DNA of 19,354 bases from assembly GCF_046044395.1 (NCBI RefSeq), contig NZ_JBJUSG010000065.1:1-19354 (forward strand), read 5' to 3'. The notes under the pieces are model-generated. The model searched no databases, had not been told where the DNA came from, and saw only the letters and a list, made by a program, of their open reading frames with translations. The position numbers and the translations under genes are program-made. This DNA is from Magnetominusculus dajiuhuensis (GTDB lineage Bacteria; Nitrospirota; Thermodesulfovibrionia; Thermodesulfovibrionales; Magnetobacteriaceae). Below, piece by piece: positions 1-6,483 of the stretch; within the stretch, counting starts at the first letter, position 1, and every line of letters starts with the position of its first letter.

Positions 1-4
1 CTTT

Positions 5-50
5 AGGACATTTCTACTTTGGTAGAATAGGACATTTCTATTTTGGTATT
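5..50. repeat. two-copy 24-bp direct repeat at the left edge
   Basis: Two near-identical units begin at 5 and 29, each opening AGGACATTTCTA followed by TTTTGGTA or CTTTGGTA. A degenerate third match, GGGCATTTCT, lies near 90. Short tandem repeats of this sort occur at the ends of some insertion sequences, for example IS21-type ends, but no transposase is visible and the left side is cut off. The repeat itself is seen directly; the mobile-element reading is inference. Confidence 0.5.
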
Positions 51-197
51 ACACCTAACATTGGTTTAAATTGCACATTCACACTTTGAGGGCATTTCTG
101 CGGCGTCTCTGAAACACTATACAATTAGGATTCTTCTGTCTAGTTTTACAAGGCAAGTTCCACAGGCGTATGGTAATCATAGGGTTTCTGGTGCTGG

Positions 198-677
198 TTA
201 AGGCAAAACCTTCTTGATAAAGGTGTCCGCTTCCCTCATAGCTTCTTTGACTAAGGGTACCTGATAAAGCAAACCCCTGTAATATCCAGCTATATGCAGG
301 GCTTCATAGAGGCTGTCAAATTCCCTTACGAGCTTACCTGTCTTGGTGACAGACAGGTGCTTCTTTATGGTCGCCATATACCCGTCAACGGACTTAGGCA
401 ATTCTTTACGGGTAAGTAGCCCCTTTTTTATCAGGGCTTCGTTAATGGCTTCGAGTATGGCAAGGTAGGACGTGCCGAACGCTTCACGGACGGGCTTTTT
501 GTCAAGGTAAATATTGTCTTCAATGGCGGCGGCCTTGAGCAGACCCTTAGCTTTTTCCATGTATCGCAGCGCTTCCCCTGCTGTGTGTGTTGGCTTAGGT
601 AATCCCATGCTTAGTTGTAAGACTTTCAGTGTGTCCGCGTCAATGCGGGTTTTGAAACTGATGAAATTTAGGGACAC
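198..677 (-). CDS. small helical protein, DUF5618-like
   Basis: This encodes a 159-residue, mostly alpha-helical soluble protein of unknown function. The segment from about residue 34 onward (EALRYMEKAKGLL, then YLDKKPVREAFGTSYLAILEAIN, then the late AL-H--GYYRG region) resembles, from memory, the DUF5618 family of short bacterial proteins, whose helical layout is reminiscent of HEPN folds. No enzymatic motif is evident. The longest frame starts at a GTG at 677 without a convincing ribosome-binding site. An ATG at 608, just before the conserved-looking part, may be the true start. It lies 37 bases downstream of the phosphoribosyltransferase gene on the same strand, so the two are probably co-transcribed. 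Their joint role is unknown. Confidence 0.65.
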   Translation of the reverse strand: MSLNFISFKTRIDADTLKVLQLSMGLPKPTHTAGEALRYMEKAKGLLKAAAIEDNIYLDKKPVREAFGTSYLAILEAINEALIKKGLLTRKELPKSVDGYMATIKKHLSVTKTGKLVREFDSLYEALHIAGYYRGLLYQVPLVKEAMREADTFIKKVLP

Positions 678-714
678 ATCCCAATTATGGCTTAGGGTGT
701 GATGCTACGAACTT

Positions 715-1497
715 TCAGGCTTCGCTTCTGTTGATTTCAACTGCCGGTAAGCCTCGCTTGCGTGCTTCATCTGCTGCCTTAGCCAAGCGAGTTCGGATGA
801 CGTCAAAGGATGATTGACGTAAGAGATTGCCCCCTTCGGCCTCGGTAAGGGTTGCAACTCCATGTCCGAAGCTGCTGCGCCAAAATTCGTCAAGTTCTTG
901 TCCATATCTTCTCTCCAATGCTTCAAGTGTTTCTGGCCTCAATGCCAAATTCCGGCTGTCCCTGCTTTCCGTTAAGGTAGATACGGCTATAACATGCCCG
1001 CCGCTGTCCTCTATAAAACCCCGAAGGTTGGCAATGGTTCCACCCAGCCCTACATGGTCATCTATTATAACATAATCAGCTCCTTTGCATACCTTCCCTG
1101 TAAATATCGCCGGTGTTACCATCCGATGCGCCGCTCTGGCGCGGGTATGTCCAACCCTGTTTGACTGCACTATAGAGGACTCTTCAACATCCAGATTGAG
1201 CCTGGACGCAATTTCTTGCGCCATTATGGCTGGGATTGCGTTGAAACCTTCCTGTTCAATGGCTCCTACGGCAACCAAAAGGGGTTTTCTTCCACCAATC
1301 TGCTCCCGTAGCTGCGCAACAGCCAAATCTGAAATAGTATCCTTAACAAGCTCATAGGCTGCTACAGAGTCTCCAGCTTTAGCGGCCTTATAGCATGGAT
1401 GCGCATCACGCTCTTCTACGGTCGTATGAATTACAATATCAGGAAAATCCACCGGCCAGGGAGTCCTGTGTATTTCTTTCTGTTGACCTGTATTCAT
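715..1497 (-). CDS. orphan phosphoribosyltransferase-family protein
   Basis: The 260-residue protein carries a type I phosphoribosyltransferase PRPP-binding loop at residues 143-154 (VIIDDHVGLGGT), preceded by a hydrophobic strand and followed by a helix (IANLRGFI), as in the family fold. The N-terminal part (HTTVEERDAHPCY) and C-terminal part (a LTEAEGGNLL segment) match, as I recall them, a class of stand-alone PRTases often found on plasmids, phages or integrative elements rather than in purine or pyrimidine pathways. The substrate cannot be deduced. The ATG start has only a weak upstream Shine-Dalgarno. A weak extended -10 (TGTTAGAAT in minus orientation) lies about 65 bases upstream, after the rnhB terminator. 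The downstream neighbour is the DUF5618-like gene. Confidence 0.8.
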   Translation of the reverse strand: MNTGQQKEIHRTPWPVDFPDIVIHTTVEERDAHPCYKAAKAGDSVAAYELVKDTISDLAVAQLREQIGGRKPLLVAVGAIEQEGFNAIPAIMAQEIASRLNLDVEESSIVQSNRVGHTRARAAHRMVTPAIFTGKVCKGADYVIIDDHVGLGGTIANLRGFIEDSGGHVIAVSTLTESRDSRNLALRPETLEALERRYGQELDEFWRSSFGHGVATLTEAEGGNLLRQSSFDVIRTRLAKAADEARKRGLPAVEINRSEA

Positions 1498-1575
1498 TGT
1501 TTTTGCCGCTTCATGGTATAAAGGCTGATTGTAAAGCGTGGTTTTTGTACATAATTATTATTCTAACATATAGGC

Positions 1576-1617
1576 AAAAAAGAAAATCAGACAAAAAGGG
1601 ATCTTTCGTCTGATTTT
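1576..1617 (-). terminator. Rho-independent terminator of the trxA-rnhB operon
   Basis: A perfect 10-bp inverted repeat, AAAATCAGAC at 1583-1592 and GTCTGATTTT at 1608-1617, encloses a 15-base loop containing a further AAAG/CTTT pairing. Read on the minus strand, the stem is followed by a U-rich tail (complement of 1576-1586). It lies just past the rnhB stop, so it most likely ends the long housekeeping transcript and shields the PRTase gene from read-through. Confidence 0.8.
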
Positions 1618-1631
1618 GAGTAAAAAACTCA

Positions 1632-2270
1632 TTATGTCAGCAGCTTGGTATTACTTCCCTTCGTTTTAATCCTCAAAGATACCGGCGCGAAGGTCTTTCT
1701 GTGTATCTCGCATGGGCCGTGGACATTGAGCTTTTCCATGTGTTCCTTAGTGCCGTATCCCTTGTGGGAGATGAAGTTGTACAGAGGGTATTTTTCGTGA
1801 AACGCGGACATAATAGAATCGCGCAGCACCTTTGCGATTATTGAGGCGGCGGCAATTGAGGCGCTCATCGCGTCGCCCTTTATGACAGCTACTTGCTCAC
1901 AGGCGACGGTGGGAAGTTTAACGGCGTCTATAAGCAGTATATCCGGCAGTGCGCCTAAGTCTGAAACGGCGGCTGACATGGCAAGCTTCGTCGCGTTTAG
2001 TATATTAATCCTGTCTATCTCATCCGCACTGATTATCCCAACGCCTATTGCGAGTGCGTTAACCAATATCTCAAAGAAAAGGCGTTCCCTTTTGGCCGCG
2101 GTGAGTTTTTTAGAGTCATTTACGCCGTCTATCTCAAAGGCCGGGTTCAGCGCCACGGCCGCGGCAACGACAGGCCCCGCCAGAGGCCCCCTTCCTGCCT
2201 CGTCTATACCGGCGATTACCCTATATCCAGCCCTGCGATATTCGTCGTCGAAGGCATAGAGGGCCTTCAT
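1632..2270 (-). CDS. rnhB: ribonuclease HII
   Basis: RNase HII cleaves the RNA strand of RNA/DNA hybrids and starts ribonucleotide excision repair at single misincorporated ribonucleotides. The 212-residue protein is full length for the family. The signature GIDEAGRGPLAGPVV spans residues 21-35, with catalytic D23 and E24. The remaining acidic residues are D115 (in ILLIDAVKLP) and D133 (in KGDAMSASIAAAS), at the spacing seen in characterised enzymes. NDSKKL at 51-56 is also conserved. The ATG overlaps the rplS stop as ATGA, which implies translational coupling. It is the last gene of the operon and is followed by an intrinsic terminator. The rplS-rnhB adjacency is common in bacteria. Confidence 0.97.
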   Translation of the reverse strand: MKALYAFDDEYRRAGYRVIAGIDEAGRGPLAGPVVAAAVALNPAFEIDGVNDSKKLTAAKRERLFFEILVNALAIGVGIISADEIDRINILNATKLAMSAAVSDLGALPDILLIDAVKLPTVACEQVAVIKGDAMSASIAAASIIAKVLRDSIMSAFHEKYPLYNFISHKGYGTKEHMEKLNVHGPCEIHRKTFAPVSLRIKTKGSNTKLLT

Positions 2271-2629
2271 ACCACGGCTTTTTTGATCTCGCGCGCCTTT
2301 TCCTTTATTTTCGCGTCTTTACCCTTTTTGTGCCTTATGTAATAGAGCTTGGCCTTTCTGACGTCGCCTCTTCTTACGACATCAATCTGCTTTATTATTG
2401 GCGAATGAATCGGGAAAATCCTCTCCACGCCGACGCCAAAAGACATCTTCCTCACGGTAACCATTTCGCGCACACCGGCTCCCTTGCGCGCAATTACTAT
2501 ACCCTCGTAAGGCTGAATCCTCTCCTTGTCGCCCTCTACGACACGCACATACACCTTTAAGGTGTCGCCTATGTTAAAAGCGGGGATTTCCTTTCTGTAA
2601 TTCTCTTCGAGTGCCGTTACTAAATTCAT
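2267..2629 (-). CDS. rplS: 50S ribosomal protein L19
   Basis: L19 sits at the 30S-50S interface and contributes to intersubunit bridges. The 120-residue product has the typical family sequence: NIGDTLKVYVRVVEGDKERIQ at residues 19-39, then FEG-like YEGIVIARKG, then a VRRGDVRKAKLYYIR segment and a lysine-rich C-terminus. A strong Shine-Dalgarno (AAGGAGGAAGT before the ATG) is embedded in the end of trmD, and the ATG overlaps the trmD stop as ATGA. Its position between trmD and rnhB follows the widely conserved rpsP-rimM-trmD-rplS order, so the assignment is secure. Confidence 0.98.
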   Translation of the reverse strand: MNLVTALEENYRKEIPAFNIGDTLKVYVRVVEGDKERIQPYEGIVIARKGAGVREMVTVRKMSFGVGVERIFPIHSPIIKQIDVVRRGDVRKAKLYYIRHKKGKDAKIKEKAREIKKAVV

Positions 2630-3354
2630 ACTTCCTCCTTGAGTTGCTCCATGATTTTATTGTCATCTTCCGTCAATTTCGTCTCATCTATTAACTCTGG
2701 CCGTTTAAGAAGCGTCCTTTGCAGGGACTGCCGTCTTCGCCACTTCAATATCTCCTTATGATTGCCGGACATCAGAACCTCCGGCACCCTCATGCCCATA
2801 AACTCGGCTGGCCGGGTGAAATGGGGGTATTCCAGAAGCCCGCTTGTAAAAGACTCCTCTATACTTGACCGCTCATCACCCAGCACGTTTGGCAGCAGCC
2901 TAGTAACCGCGTCTATTATAACCAAAGCGGGCAGCTCTCCGCCAGTCAATATAAAATCCCCTATGGAGATTTCCTCGTCCACTGATAGGCTTATCCTCTC
3001 GTCCACACCCTCGTACCTGCCACATATAAGGACAATCCCATCTTTTTTTTGAGACAATTCCATAGCCTTGTCCTGGTTAAACACCGCGCCCTGAGGGCAA
3101 AGCAAGACGGTGTGCTTATTATGGCCGCCTTTTACGTGGGTTAAGGCGTTGAAAAGCGGCTCTATCTTCATCACCATCCCCTGTCCACCGCCAAACGGGT
3201 AATCATCCACGGTCAGGTGCTTGTCCGACGCAAAATCCCGTATGTTCGTAACCCCTATTTCTATCAAACCGCGCTCAATAGCCCTCTTTATAATACTTTC
3301 GGCAATGTAGAAATCAATCATCCGGGGGAAAATCGTAAGTACATCGAATCTCAC
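2626..3354 (-). CDS. trmD: tRNA (guanine-N1)-methyltransferase TrmD
   Basis: TrmD uses S-adenosylmethionine to methylate G37 of tRNAs that read CNN codons, which prevents +1 frameshifting. The 242-residue protein shows the trefoil-knot SPOUT motifs: DYPFGGGQGMVMK at residues 51-63, LICGRYEGVDERI at 109-121 and IGDFILTGGELPA at 131-143, followed by the helical tRNA-binding C-terminal part. The start is GTG, overlapping the rimM stop by four bases (GTGA). The gene also overlaps rplS by four bases. Length and all motifs are intact. Confidence 0.98.
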   Translation of the reverse strand: MRFDVLTIFPRMIDFYIAESIIKRAIERGLIEIGVTNIRDFASDKHLTVDDYPFGGGQGMVMKIEPLFNALTHVKGGHNKHTVLLCPQGAVFNQDKAMELSQKKDGIVLICGRYEGVDERISLSVDEEISIGDFILTGGELPALVIIDAVTRLLPNVLGDERSSIEESFTSGLLEYPHFTRPAEFMGMRVPEVLMSGNHKEILKWRRRQSLQRTLLKRPELIDETKLTEDDNKIMEQLKEEV

Positions 3355-3839
3355 CCTAAAAGACCCTCCATGACCTCAATTGTTATATATCCACCGGCTA
3401 TGTTTATTTCTTTTACGACATCGGCTATGGCCGGTATCAGGCATTCCCTGCCGTCATAGTCCATTACATAGACATCGTTTGCGGGAAATGATAAGACATC
3501 TGACACCTTGCCAAGTGTCTCTCCCGATGAGGAAATAATGTTCAGGCCGATTATCTCGTGTATGTAGTATTGGCCGTCCTCAAGTGGGGGCAGCCCGACC
3601 CCCTCGGCCTCCATTGACGCGCCGTTATAGAGGACGGCGTCCTCAGGCGTGTCTAAACCGTCAAATTTCAGCACAACGCAGCCCGGCCGAAATTTCTTTG
3701 ATGTTATATTAAACGCGGTGCCGCTGCCGGAGAGCATGACCTCATCAATAGACGCAAATGCCTCCTCAGATATATCTGACAGCACCGCCTTTAGCTCACC
3801 TCTGACGCCCCACGGTTTTATAATCTTGCCGATTACCAT
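3351..3839 (-). CDS. rimM: 16S rRNA processing protein RimM
   Basis: RimM assists maturation of the 30S head domain and binds ribosomal protein S19. The 162-residue product has the two expected parts: an N-terminal beta-barrel beginning VIGKIIKPWGVRGELK at residues 2-17, and a C-terminal PRC-barrel with GETLGKVSDVLSFPANDVYVM and a terminal segment containing LIPA--DVVKEIN. It starts at an ATG with a modest AAGGA immediately upstream. The gene is separated from khpA by 232 bases occupied largely by a palindromic repeat element, whereas trmD follows with a four-base overlap. Confidence 0.96.
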   Translation of the reverse strand: MVIGKIIKPWGVRGELKAVLSDISEEAFASIDEVMLSGSGTAFNITSKKFRPGCVVLKFDGLDTPEDAVLYNGASMEAEGVGLPPLEDGQYYIHEIIGLNIISSSGETLGKVSDVLSFPANDVYVMDYDGRECLIPAIADVVKEINIAGGYITIEVMEGLLG

Positions 3840-3917
3840 TTTATCCTTATATCAAAAAACTGACAAAGGGACATACGTTATAACGCTGCCCCTTCGCCGA
3901 TATACATTAGCTGCCTA

Positions 3918-4054
3918 TGCAGTTAGCTCCGTTAACCAAAAACTGGATTCCTGCTTTCGCAGGAATGACATATCTATGTGTCCATCCGTCCTGTCTTGTC
4001 TGTCATTCCTGCGAAAGCAGGAATCCAGAGCACACTCTACCGAAGTTAACTGCA
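3918..4054. repeat. palindromic, MITE-like repeat element in the khpA-rimM spacer
   Basis: Two perfect 28-bp arms in inverted orientation lie at 3943-3970 and 4001-4028. Each arm is itself a small palindrome, ATTCCTGC-TTTC-GCAGGAAT. Outside them, TGCAGTTAGC (3918-3927) and GTTAACTGCA (4045-4054) form a diverged outer inverted repeat, giving a 137-bp unit. No coding capacity is present. The structure fits a REP/BIME- or MITE-like element that is mobilised in trans. Transcribed within the operon, it would fold into a long hairpin and may influence mRNA processing or stability; that effect is inference. Confidence 0.8.
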
Positions 4055-4071
4055 CAGGAAATTATATGTTG

Positions 4072-4305
4072 TTATTCGAGTATCTCTAAGCTGGCGCGTT
4101 TTCCTATCTTGGTACCTGCCGCTGATAGGATTGTCCTCATCGCCCTTGCGGTTTTTCCCTGTTTGCCTATTACCTTACCGAGGTCGTTTGCGGCCACCCT
4201 TAGCTCAAAAATGGTTGTCTTTTCGCCATCTACCTCTTGCACGGCCACATCTTCGGGTTTATCTACCAGCGCCCTTGCCATAACTTCCACCAAGTTTTTC
4301 ATCAT
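4072..4305 (-). CDS. khpA: KH-domain RNA-binding protein KhpA
   Basis: KhpA is a single-KH-domain protein that in other bacteria pairs with KhpB (Jag/EloR) and binds many RNAs. This 77-residue protein has the KH core with the GxxG loop GKQG at residues 47-50 inside LGKVIGKQGKTARAMRTIL. A good Shine-Dalgarno (GGAGGT) precedes two consecutive ATG codons, and either could be used. It lies 18 bases after rpsP, the normal place for this gene in the rpsP-rimM-trmD cluster, which supports the name. Confidence 0.93.
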   Translation of the reverse strand: MMKNLVEVMARALVDKPEDVAVQEVDGEKTTIFELRVAANDLGKVIGKQGKTARAMRTILSAAGTKIGKRASLEILE

Positions 4306-4323
4306 GAACCACCTCCGGTTGAA

Positions 4324-4575
4324 CTAGGCCGTCTGAAGCTGCAAGCCGGCTTTTTCTAAAAGTTTTTTAGCGATATCAGTTGGTTTAGCGCCGCATCCAA
4401 GCCATTTCTTTGCCTTTTCGATGTCTATTTTGACCTCCGAAGGCTCTGTCAACGGATTATAGCTTCCTATGATGTCAAGAAACCGGCCGTCCCTCCTCTC
4501 CCTTGAATCTGCCACTATTACTCTATAAAAAGGCCTCTTGTGCGAACCCATGCGTGTTAATCTGATTTTTACCAA
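4324..4575 (-). CDS. rpsP: 30S ribosomal protein S16
   Basis: S16 is an early-binding 30S assembly protein. The 83-residue product carries the standard N-terminus MVKIRLTRMGSHKRPFYR and the central DSRERRDGRFLDIIGSYNP segment. The start is a TTG codon preceded by GGAGGG six bases upstream, and no in-frame ATG would preserve the conserved N-terminus. It follows ffh after a 64-base gap that contains its own candidate promoter. Confidence 0.97.
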   Translation of the reverse strand: MVKIRLTRMGSHKRPFYRVIVADSRERRDGRFLDIIGSYNPLTEPSEVKIDIEKAKKWLGCGAKPTDIAKKLLEKAGLQLQTA

Positions 4576-4595
4576 TGCTGTCCCTCCATTGTTTT

Positions 4596-4624
4596 ATTGT
4601 AATATAATCCCGTCTTTATGTAAA
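4596..4624 (-). promoter_or_regulatory. candidate internal sigma70 promoter for rpsP
   Basis: On the minus strand, TTTACA (complement of 4619-4624) and TACAAT (complement of 4596-4601) are separated by exactly 17 bases. Each hexamer is one base off consensus. Transcription would begin close to 4589, leaving a short leader containing the GGAGGG of rpsP. It could let the ribosomal genes be expressed independently of trxA-ffh. This is pattern evidence only. Confidence 0.5.
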
Positions 4625-4639
4625 GGTATATTTTTTGTC

Positions 4640-5959
4640 TCAAAAGGGCATTATATCCGGCATTCTGAAGCCCTTTTTGTTTTTGAACGCCTTCATCATC
4701 TTCCTCATGTCCTTGTACTGTTTCAGGAGGCGGTTAATGTCGGCTACTGTTGTGCCGCTTCCCGCCGAGATACGCAATTTTCTGCTCCCGTTTAGTACCT
4801 GCGGGTTATTGCGTTCCTTTTTTGTCATTGAGGAAATCATGGCCTCTACTTTTATAAACTGGCTCTCGTCCACCTCAACCCCCTTCATGCGGTTAAAGCC
4901 GGGTATCATGTTCAGGAGATTTTGAATCGGTCCCATTGAGCGTATCTTTTTCAGTTGATCTCTCAAATCATCAAGCGTAAAGGAATCGGTCGTAAGCTTG
5001 TTTTGCAGGGTTTGGGCCTCTTTTTCGTCAAACGACTGCTGGGCCTTTTCTATAAAACTAAGCACATCTCCCATGCCGAGGATTCTTGATGCCGCGCGCT
5101 CGGGATGGAACGGCTCAAGCATATCAATTTTTTCGCCCGTGCCGATGAACTTAATTGGCCTGCCTGTAACCTCCCTTATTGAAAGTGCCGCGCCGCCACG
5201 GGCGTCGCCGTCCATTTTGGTCAATATGATACCGTCAATGCCGATTTGCTCGTTGAAAGTCTTAGCGATATTGACGGCGTCCTGCCCGGTCATAGCATCA
5301 GCAATAAAGAGGATTTCGTCGGGGTTGACAGCGTCTTTAACCGCCTTGAGTTCCTTCATCAAATCTTCGGCTATGTGAAGACGCCCGGCGGTGTCAAGGA
5401 TTACAATATCGCGCGCCTGTTTTTTTGCCTCAGCCAGCGCGTTCTTACAGACCGCCACAGGACTTTTATCTTCCTTAGAGAAAAACACCGGTACGTCAAT
5501 TTGCTTGCCGAGGGTTATGAGCTGGTCAATAGCGGCCGGACGCTGAAGGTCTGCCGCGGCCATCATGGGGCGTCTGCCCAGTGCCTTAAAATGCCTCGCG
5601 AGCTTCGCAGAGGTTGTTGTCTTGCCGGAGCCGTGAAGGCCAATCATCATGATAACAGTAGGGGGATTGGGGGATAGACGAATCTTTTCGTTTTCCGACC
5701 CGAGCAGGACACACAGCTCATCGTTGACTATTTTTATGACCTGCTGGCCGGGCGTCAGGCTTTCCATGACCCCTTTGCCAAGCGATTTTTCCTTTACCTT
5801 TTCGACAAACCCCTTGACGACCTTAAAATTTACATCGGCCTCAAGCAGGGCGAAACGGATTTCCTTCATCGCCGCGTCAATATCATCTTTTACCAGTACG
5901 CCTTTGCCCTTTAGCTTCCTGAAAACGGACTCCAGCTTCTCGCTTAACGAATTAAACAC
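4640..5959 (-). CDS. ffh: signal recognition particle protein Ffh
   Basis: Ffh is the SRP GTPase. It binds 4.5S RNA and hydrophobic signal sequences and delivers ribosomes to FtsY at the inner membrane. The 439-residue protein has the N domain, then the G domain with P-loop GLHGSGKTT at residues 107-115, DTAGR at 189-193 and TKMDGDARGG at 247-256. A methionine-rich M domain follows from about 295, with the RNA-binding GSRKLRISAGSGTTVADIN segment. The start is GTG, giving the family-typical MFNSLSEKLESVFRKL, with GGGAG nine bases upstream. It lies 49 bases downstream of trxA and leads the conserved rpsP-rnhB series. Confidence 0.98.
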   Translation of the reverse strand: MFNSLSEKLESVFRKLKGKGVLVKDDIDAAMKEIRFALLEADVNFKVVKGFVEKVKEKSLGKGVMESLTPGQQVIKIVNDELCVLLGSENEKIRLSPNPPTVIMMIGLHGSGKTTTSAKLARHFKALGRRPMMAAADLQRPAAIDQLITLGKQIDVPVFFSKEDKSPVAVCKNALAEAKKQARDIVILDTAGRLHIAEDLMKELKAVKDAVNPDEILFIADAMTGQDAVNIAKTFNEQIGIDGIILTKMDGDARGGAALSIREVTGRPIKFIGTGEKIDMLEPFHPERAASRILGMGDVLSFIEKAQQSFDEKEAQTLQNKLTTDSFTLDDLRDQLKKIRSMGPIQNLLNMIPGFNRMKGVEVDESQFIKVEAMISSMTKKERNNPQVLNGSRKLRISAGSGTTVADINRLLKQYKDMRKMMKAFKNKKGFRMPDIMPF

Positions 5960-6008
5960 TTACATTGACTCCCGCATTGACCCAATTATTAATGTTGGGG
6001 GCGACGCA

Positions 6009-6338
6009 TCAGACTAAATGGGCCTCGATCTTTTCTTTGAGCTGATGTTTCGGTACCGCGCCAACGAGCTGGTCAATCTTTTCGCCATTTTTGAAAAGCA
6101 TCAGCGTGGGAATGCCCATAATCTTGTACTTGCTTGCGATGTCCGGATTTTCGTCGGTATTGAGTTTGAGGACTTTCACCCTCCCCGCGTATTCCTTAGC
6201 CATGTCCTCAACGATAGGGGCAACCATCCTGCACGGCCCGCACCACACTGCCCAGAAATCCACCAGCACCAATTCTTTGGCGCCTAACACCTCAGCAGCC
6301 CAGTTTGCCGCCGTTGCGTTGATAACACCTTCTGCCAT
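6009..6338 (-). CDS. trxA: thioredoxin
   Basis: This is a cytoplasmic dithiol-disulfide oxidoreductase reduced by thioredoxin reductase. The 109-residue protein has the classical active site WCGPC at residues 32-36, the preceding buried DFWA, and the cis-proline loop GIPT around residue 77. There is no signal peptide. A strong Shine-Dalgarno (GGAGGG) precedes the ATG. It is the first gene of the minus-strand operon and lies directly behind a near-consensus sigma70 promoter, so its promoter probably also drives ffh and the genes beyond. Confidence 0.97.
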   Translation of the reverse strand: MAEGVINATAANWAAEVLGAKELVLVDFWAVWCGPCRMVAPIVEDMAKEYAGRVKVLKLNTDENPDIASKYKIMGIPTLMLFKNGEKIDQLVGAVPKHQLKEKIEAHLV

Positions 6339-6394
6339 AAAAAAACCCTCCGTTTGCTTTTATTTCACCAGTAACATAATTTCGTACGAGCTTG

Positions 6395-6424
6395 ATTATA
6401 TGAGTTGCCGCATTCTTTTGTCAA
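6395..6424 (-). promoter_or_regulatory. strong sigma70 promoter of trxA operon
   Basis: On the minus strand a perfect TTGACA (complement of 6419-6424) and a perfect TATAAT (complement of 6395-6400) are separated by 18 bases. It points towards trxA, whose start codon lies about 50 bases beyond the expected transcription start. Confidence 0.8.
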
Positions 6425-6435
6425 CACAGTTTTTA

Positions 6436-6451
6436 TCAATGCCACCATTGA
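6436..6451. promoter_or_regulatory. small inverted repeat in the trxA/OMP divergent spacer
   Basis: TCAATG-CCAC-CATTGA forms a perfect 6-4-6 dyad just upstream of the trxA -35 and overlapping a plus-strand TTGACA at 6448-6453. It is a plausible operator for the divergent pair, but a dyad this short can arise by chance. Confidence 0.3.
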
Positions 6452-6483
6452 CAGTATAAACTAAATTCTGTTATTTTTACCAG

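Noticed and set aside
198..215. AAGG/CCTT pairing at the end of the DUF5618-like gene as a terminator
   Set aside because: A four-base stem without a U-rich tail is too weak.
705..926. 73-residue minus-strand frame inside the PRTase gene
   Set aside because: It lies wholly within the PRTase coding region in a different frame, and the PRTase frame has a clear PRPP motif.
3943..4028. Inverted repeats considered as a CRISPR array
   Set aside because: There are only two copies, in opposite orientation, each internally palindromic, with no regular spacers and no cas genes.
3649..4327. Plus-strand frames across the khpA-rimM spacer
   Set aside because: They are antisense to khpA and rimM, and the central parts only translate the palindromic repeat.
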